In this document: piece by piece, positions 61,251 through 64,000 of the stretch
How the letters are laid out: each line of letters starts with the position of its first letter
How positions within the stretch are numbered: the first letter of the stretch is position 1
Assembly: GCF_002005105.1 (NCBI RefSeq)
Contig: NZ_MSCV01000001.1
Span: 186,001-250,000, forward strand
Source: Methylocaldum sp. 14B
GTDB lineage: Bacteria > Pseudomonadota > Gammaproteobacteria > Methylococcales > Methylococcaceae
Direction: 5' to 3'
Length of the DNA stretch: 64,000 bases
Position numbers and translations under genes: made by a program
The notes under the pieces: model-generated
What the model saw: only the letters and a program-made list of their open reading frames with translations
Database searches by the model: none
Told to the model about the DNA's origin: nothing

Positions 61251-63224
61251 TCAGGCCGAGCGCCGCTCCATCCTGTGGATCACCTCTTTGATTTCCTCGC
61301 CGCTGACGACTTCCCGTTCCTGCAATATCTTGGCGATTTCATCCAAAGTTGTGCGTCGCTGCGTGAGAATTTCCCGCGACCGGCGCTGCCCCTCCTCGAC
61401 CAGTTCCCTGACTTCCGAGTCGATTAGCTGCGCGGTCTCTTCGCTAAAATTCCGCTCCTCGGTTCCTTCGATATTGAGATATGCGAGCTGCTGCCTTTTT
61501 CCGTAGGTGAGCGGGCCGAGTTTCTTGCTCATGCCCAATTGGCAAACCATGGCCCTCGCGATTTCGCTGGCTTTCTCGAGATCGTTGTGAGTGCCGCTGG
61601 ATATATTGCCGAATACCAACTCTTCGGCCGCGCGTCCTGCAAGCAGGATGGCGATCTTGTCGCGGAGTTCGTCCTCGGTGGCGAGGAATTTTTCCTCGAT
61701 CGGCAATTGTAGGGTAAAGCCCAAGGCGGCCGCGCCGCGTGGAATGATGGAGACCTTGTGTACCGGTTCGCCGGTGGGAACGACCTCGGCCACCAGTGCG
61801 TGGCCGGACTCGTGATATGCAACTCGGCGCTTCTCCGGTTCGCTGAGCGTACGGCTCTTTTTCTCGGGGCCGGCGATGATTCGGTCAATGGCCGCCTCGA
61901 AGTGCCTCATGCCGACCGCTTCCTGGTTTTCGCGCACGGCGATGATGGCGGCTTCGTTGCAGATATTGGCGAGATCCGCGCCAACCAGACCAGGCGTCCG
62001 TTGGGCTACGACCCGGAGATTCACGTCCGGCCCCAACTTGATATTGCGGGTATGCAGCTGGAGTATGGCAACCCGGTCGTCCAGGCCCGGCTTGTCGACC
62101 ACGATCTGCCGGTCGAAGCGGCCCGCGCGCAGCAGGGCTCTATCGAGGATTTCCGGGCGGTTGGTGGCCGCCATGACCACCACCCCGATCGATGGATCGA
62201 AGCCGTCCATTTCCGTGAGCAGTTGGTTCAAGGTCTGTTCGCGCTCGTCATGACCGCCCATGACCACCGGGCCGCCGCGCGCCCGCCCGATGGCGTCGAG
62301 TTCGTCGATGAAGATCATGCAGGGCGCTTTTTGCCGGGCTTGTTCGAAGAGGTCGCGAACCCGCGCCGCGCCCACTCCGACGAACATCTCGATGAACTCG
62401 GAACCGCTGATATTGAAGAACGGCACCCCGGCCTCGCCGGCCACTGCGCGCGCCAGCAAGGTCTTGCCCGTGCCGGGCGCGCCGACCAGAAGGACGCCCT
62501 TCGGCATGCGGCCGCCCAGTCGTTGGATACGGGCCGGATTGCGTAAGAATTCGATGGTTTCCTTGAGCTCTTGCTTGGCTTCCTCGGCGCCCGCGACGTC
62601 CTGAAACGTGACCTTGACCGACGATTCCGCATGAATGCGAACCCGGCTGCGGCCGAAGTTCAAAAGGCCGCGCCCGCCGGTCATGCGGCGCGCCATCCAG
62701 GTCCAGAGCGCGAACAGAATGCCGATAGGCAACAACCAATTGAAGATGAAGTTGCCCAACCAGTTGTTGCCGTAGCGAACGGTGTATTTGACGCCTTTTT
62801 CTTCCAGGGCCTGCGCCAAATCCTGATTCCATAACGGCACGGTGATGAAACGGCGTCGTTCTTCGCCGGGAGCCTCGGGCTTCAGGTACCCGGTGATCAC
62901 TTGATCCATCACGACGACGTCCTCTACCTGCTGTTCCTGCACGTATTTCAGAAAATCGCTATATGGGATTTCGTCCTGGCGCACTTCCTGATAGCCCTGC
63001 CAGAAATACAAGGTGGCTAAGATCAGAAGGAGATAAAGCCAGAGATTGATGCGCCGTCGCCGCATGCTCTGATAATCGCTCTCATCGCCGGCGCGCGGAT
63101 TGATTTCCGTATCGGGTTTCCCGTCGAGGTCTGCGTTTCGCAAGTTGTCGGTCAGTTTTTTCCAGAACTCCTGAACACCTTTACCGAGGGAATCCAACAA
63201 GGAATCTCGTGAATTCTTATTCAT
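61251..63224 (-). CDS. ftsH: ATP-dependent zinc metalloprotease FtsH
   Basis: A 657-residue membrane AAA+ protease that degrades misfolded membrane proteins and regulators. Two transmembrane segments flank the periplasmic domain ([17 protein letters not shown] and [20 protein letters not shown]). The AAA+ motifs [19 protein letters not shown] and [15 protein letters not shown] and the zinc site [12 protein letters not shown] are intact. A ~65-residue N-terminal cytosolic extension precedes the first membrane segment, unlike E. coli FtsH, so this may be a second, specialised FtsH paralogue. No rrmJ neighbour is seen. Confidence 0.95.
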   Translation of the reverse strand: MNKNSRDSLLDSLGKGVQEFWKKLTDNLRNADLDGKPDTEINPRAGDESDYQSMRRRRINLWLYLLLILATLYFWQGYQEVRQDEIPYSDFLKYVQEQQVEDVVVMDQVITGYLKPEAPGEERRRFITVPLWNQDLAQALEEKGVKYTVRYGNNWLGNFIFNWLLPIGILFALWTWMARRMTGGRGLLNFGRSRVRIHAESSVKVTFQDVAGAEEAKQELKETIEFLRNPARIQRLGGRMPKGVLLVGAPGTGKTLLARAVAGEAGVPFFNISGSEFIEMFVGVGAARVRDLFEQARQKAPCMIFIDELDAIGRARGGPVVMGGHDEREQTLNQLLTEMDGFDPSIGVVVMAATNRPEILDRALLRAGRFDRQIVVDKPGLDDRVAILQLHTRNIKLGPDVNLRVVAQRTPGLVGADLANICNEAAIIAVRENQEAVGMRHFEAAIDRIIAGPEKKSRTLSEPEKRRVAYHESGHALVAEVVPTGEPVHKVSIIPRGAAALGFTLQLPIEEKFLATEDELRDKIAILLAGRAAEELVFGNISSGTHNDLEKASEIARAMVCQLGMSKKLGPLTYGKRQQLAYLNIEGTEERNFSEETAQLIDSEVRELVEEGQRRSREILTQRRTTLDEIAKILQEREVVSGEEIKEVIHRMERRSA

Positions 63225-63336
63225 ATGAATCTCCCAATGGAACCGCGGGACAGCCGACGGATACAGTTTCGAACCCGATGGGGTGCGATTGGTTCCGCCG
63301 GCGGCGTTGACTCAAAAAAGACTCTTTTTGACGTGG

Positions 63337-64000
63337 TCAGAACTCGGATTCGTCGGGTGCCGTAGAATCCGCTCGAGAATTCGGACCCAGCCACTGATTG
63401 ACGATCGCGAGATCCGCTGGGTTCAAGGTCCCGGCGGCCTGTTTGAGCGCCAGACTGTTGATGATGTAATCGTAGCGCGCCCGCGCATAATCGCGCTTGG
63501 TCCGAAACAGATTGCGCTGTTCGGCGAGGACGTCGACCATCGTTCGGGTGCCGACTTCCAACCCGGCTTCGGTCGCCTCTACGGCACTTTGCGACGACAC
63601 TACCGCCGCCTGGAGGGCCTCCACCTGACTGATGGCGGACAGAATACCACGGTAAGCATCTTTCACTTGACGCTTGACCGACCGCCGTACGCCGTCCAGA
63701 TTTTCCTGGGCCGCTTCGTATTCATGGCGGGCCTGGCGAACCCGCGAGTTGACGCCGCCGCCCGCGAACATCGGTACGTTGACTTGCATTCCGATGACTT
63801 GATATTCGGTAGGTATGCCGCGCGGCCGGTTGGTATCGGTGAATCCCGCCGAGCCGACCAGATCCATCGACGGAAGATGGCCGGCGAACTGAAGATCGAT
63901 ATCTTTTTTCGCCACCAGGCTGCGGTTCTCGGCTGCAACGATACTGAGATTGCTTTCCTGGGCCAGGTCGCTCCAGTTCTCGATGTTTTCGGGATCCGGG
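63337..64000 (-). CDS. tolC: TolC-family outer-membrane protein, C-terminal part (cut by window edge)
   Basis: The leftward frame stays open to the window end, giving ~220 C-terminal residues of a ~430-480-residue TolC-like export channel. GGGVNSRVRQARHEYEAAQE, GTRTMVDVLAEQRNLFRTKR and YDYIINSLALKQAAGTL are conserved helix-barrel segments. Its start lies beyond the window. It is upstream of ftsH on the same strand, 113 bases away. Confidence 0.9.
   Translation of the reverse strand, partial: PDPENIENWSDLAQESNLSIVAAENRSLVAKKDIDLQFAGHLPSMDLVGSAGFTDTNRPRGIPTEYQVIGMQVNVPMFAGGGVNSRVRQARHEYEAAQENLDGVRRSVKRQVKDAYRGILSAISQVEALQAAVVSSQSAVEATEAGLEVGTRTMVDVLAEQRNLFRTKRDYARARYDYIINSLALKQAAGTLNPADLAIVNQWLGPNSRADSTAPDESEF

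Overview
The window reads as a chromosomal segment of a gammaproteobacterium. The evidence is conserved neighbourhoods: nudJ-mnmA-purB; infA beside clpA-clpS and aat-bpt; purM next to a DUF2066 gene and a pgsA-like gene; birA-coaX-SPOR. The protein flavour, a membrane c-type cytochrome, a COX15/CtaA protein and abundant small palindromic repeats fit a Methylococcales methanotroph. That is only an inference, because no methane- or methanol-oxidation gene is present. Nearly all core genes are intact. The 5' end of hemE and the N-terminal part of a TolC-family gene are cut by the window edges.

Layout. 1-3.3 kb: hemE (partial), a Nudix gene and two conserved unknown genes separated by a MITE-like element. 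3.4-4.6 kb: leftward hicA-hicB plus an unknown third gene. 4.84-18.33 kb: an integrative element in the 3' end of tRNA-Leu(CAA). It has a 58-bp identical tRNA fragment at the left end and the reconstituted tRNA at the right. 18.4-24.1 kb: queA, an UPF0104-type membrane protein, a HIT protein, a YkgJ-type cysteine-cluster protein, an FAD oxidoreductase and a polysaccharide pyruvyl transferase-type protein. 24.3-30.9 kb: a DUF815 ATPase, a DEAD-box helicase, a GST, EttA and a DUF482 acyltransferase. 30.9-35.2 kb: aat, bpt, infA, clpA and clpS, which together supply most of a bacterial N-degron pathway. 35.3-44.4 kb: a cytochrome, nudJ, mnmA, purB, lolA, rarA, PilZ, birA, coaX and SPOR. 44.4-52.0 kb: an accessory region with an IS256-family element and a scrambled array of Rhs toxin tips and immunity genes cut up by three small repeat families. 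52-64 kb: COX15/CtaA, an exported protein, a pgsA-like gene, a DUF2066 gene, purM, a glycosyltransferase, a cupin, a DUF3530 protein, GH57, a SnoaL-like protein, ftsH and a partial tolC.

The 13.5-kb tRNA-Leu element looks like a phage satellite rather than a prophage. It carries a tyrosine integrase, an AlpA-like HTH protein under a hairpin that hides its ribosome binding site, and a large GC-rich P-loop ATPase of replication type. Immediately after the ATPase lie about a dozen TGTCCCC iterons in both orientations with two AT stretches, a good candidate origin. A tightly overlapping operon follows, containing a lambda-Nu1-like small terminase subunit, and then an isolated tail tape-measure gene directly behind a terminator. 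No large terminase, portal, capsid, lysis or other tail gene is seen. The combination suggests an element that replicates itself and diverts both the DNA packaging and possibly the tail assembly of a helper phage. I regard it as the most interesting system here.

The Rhs region (47.1-51.1 kb) holds four distinct toxin-tip/immunity modules: an unknown tip A, a DIHH-type putative nuclease, an L,D-transpeptidase-like tip with a membrane-anchored immunity protein, and the last ~76 residues of a TNT-type NAD glycohydrolase. They are bounded by a 112-bp direct repeat and by copies or footprints of one palindromic repeat ending CGCCCTACGCGGGCT.
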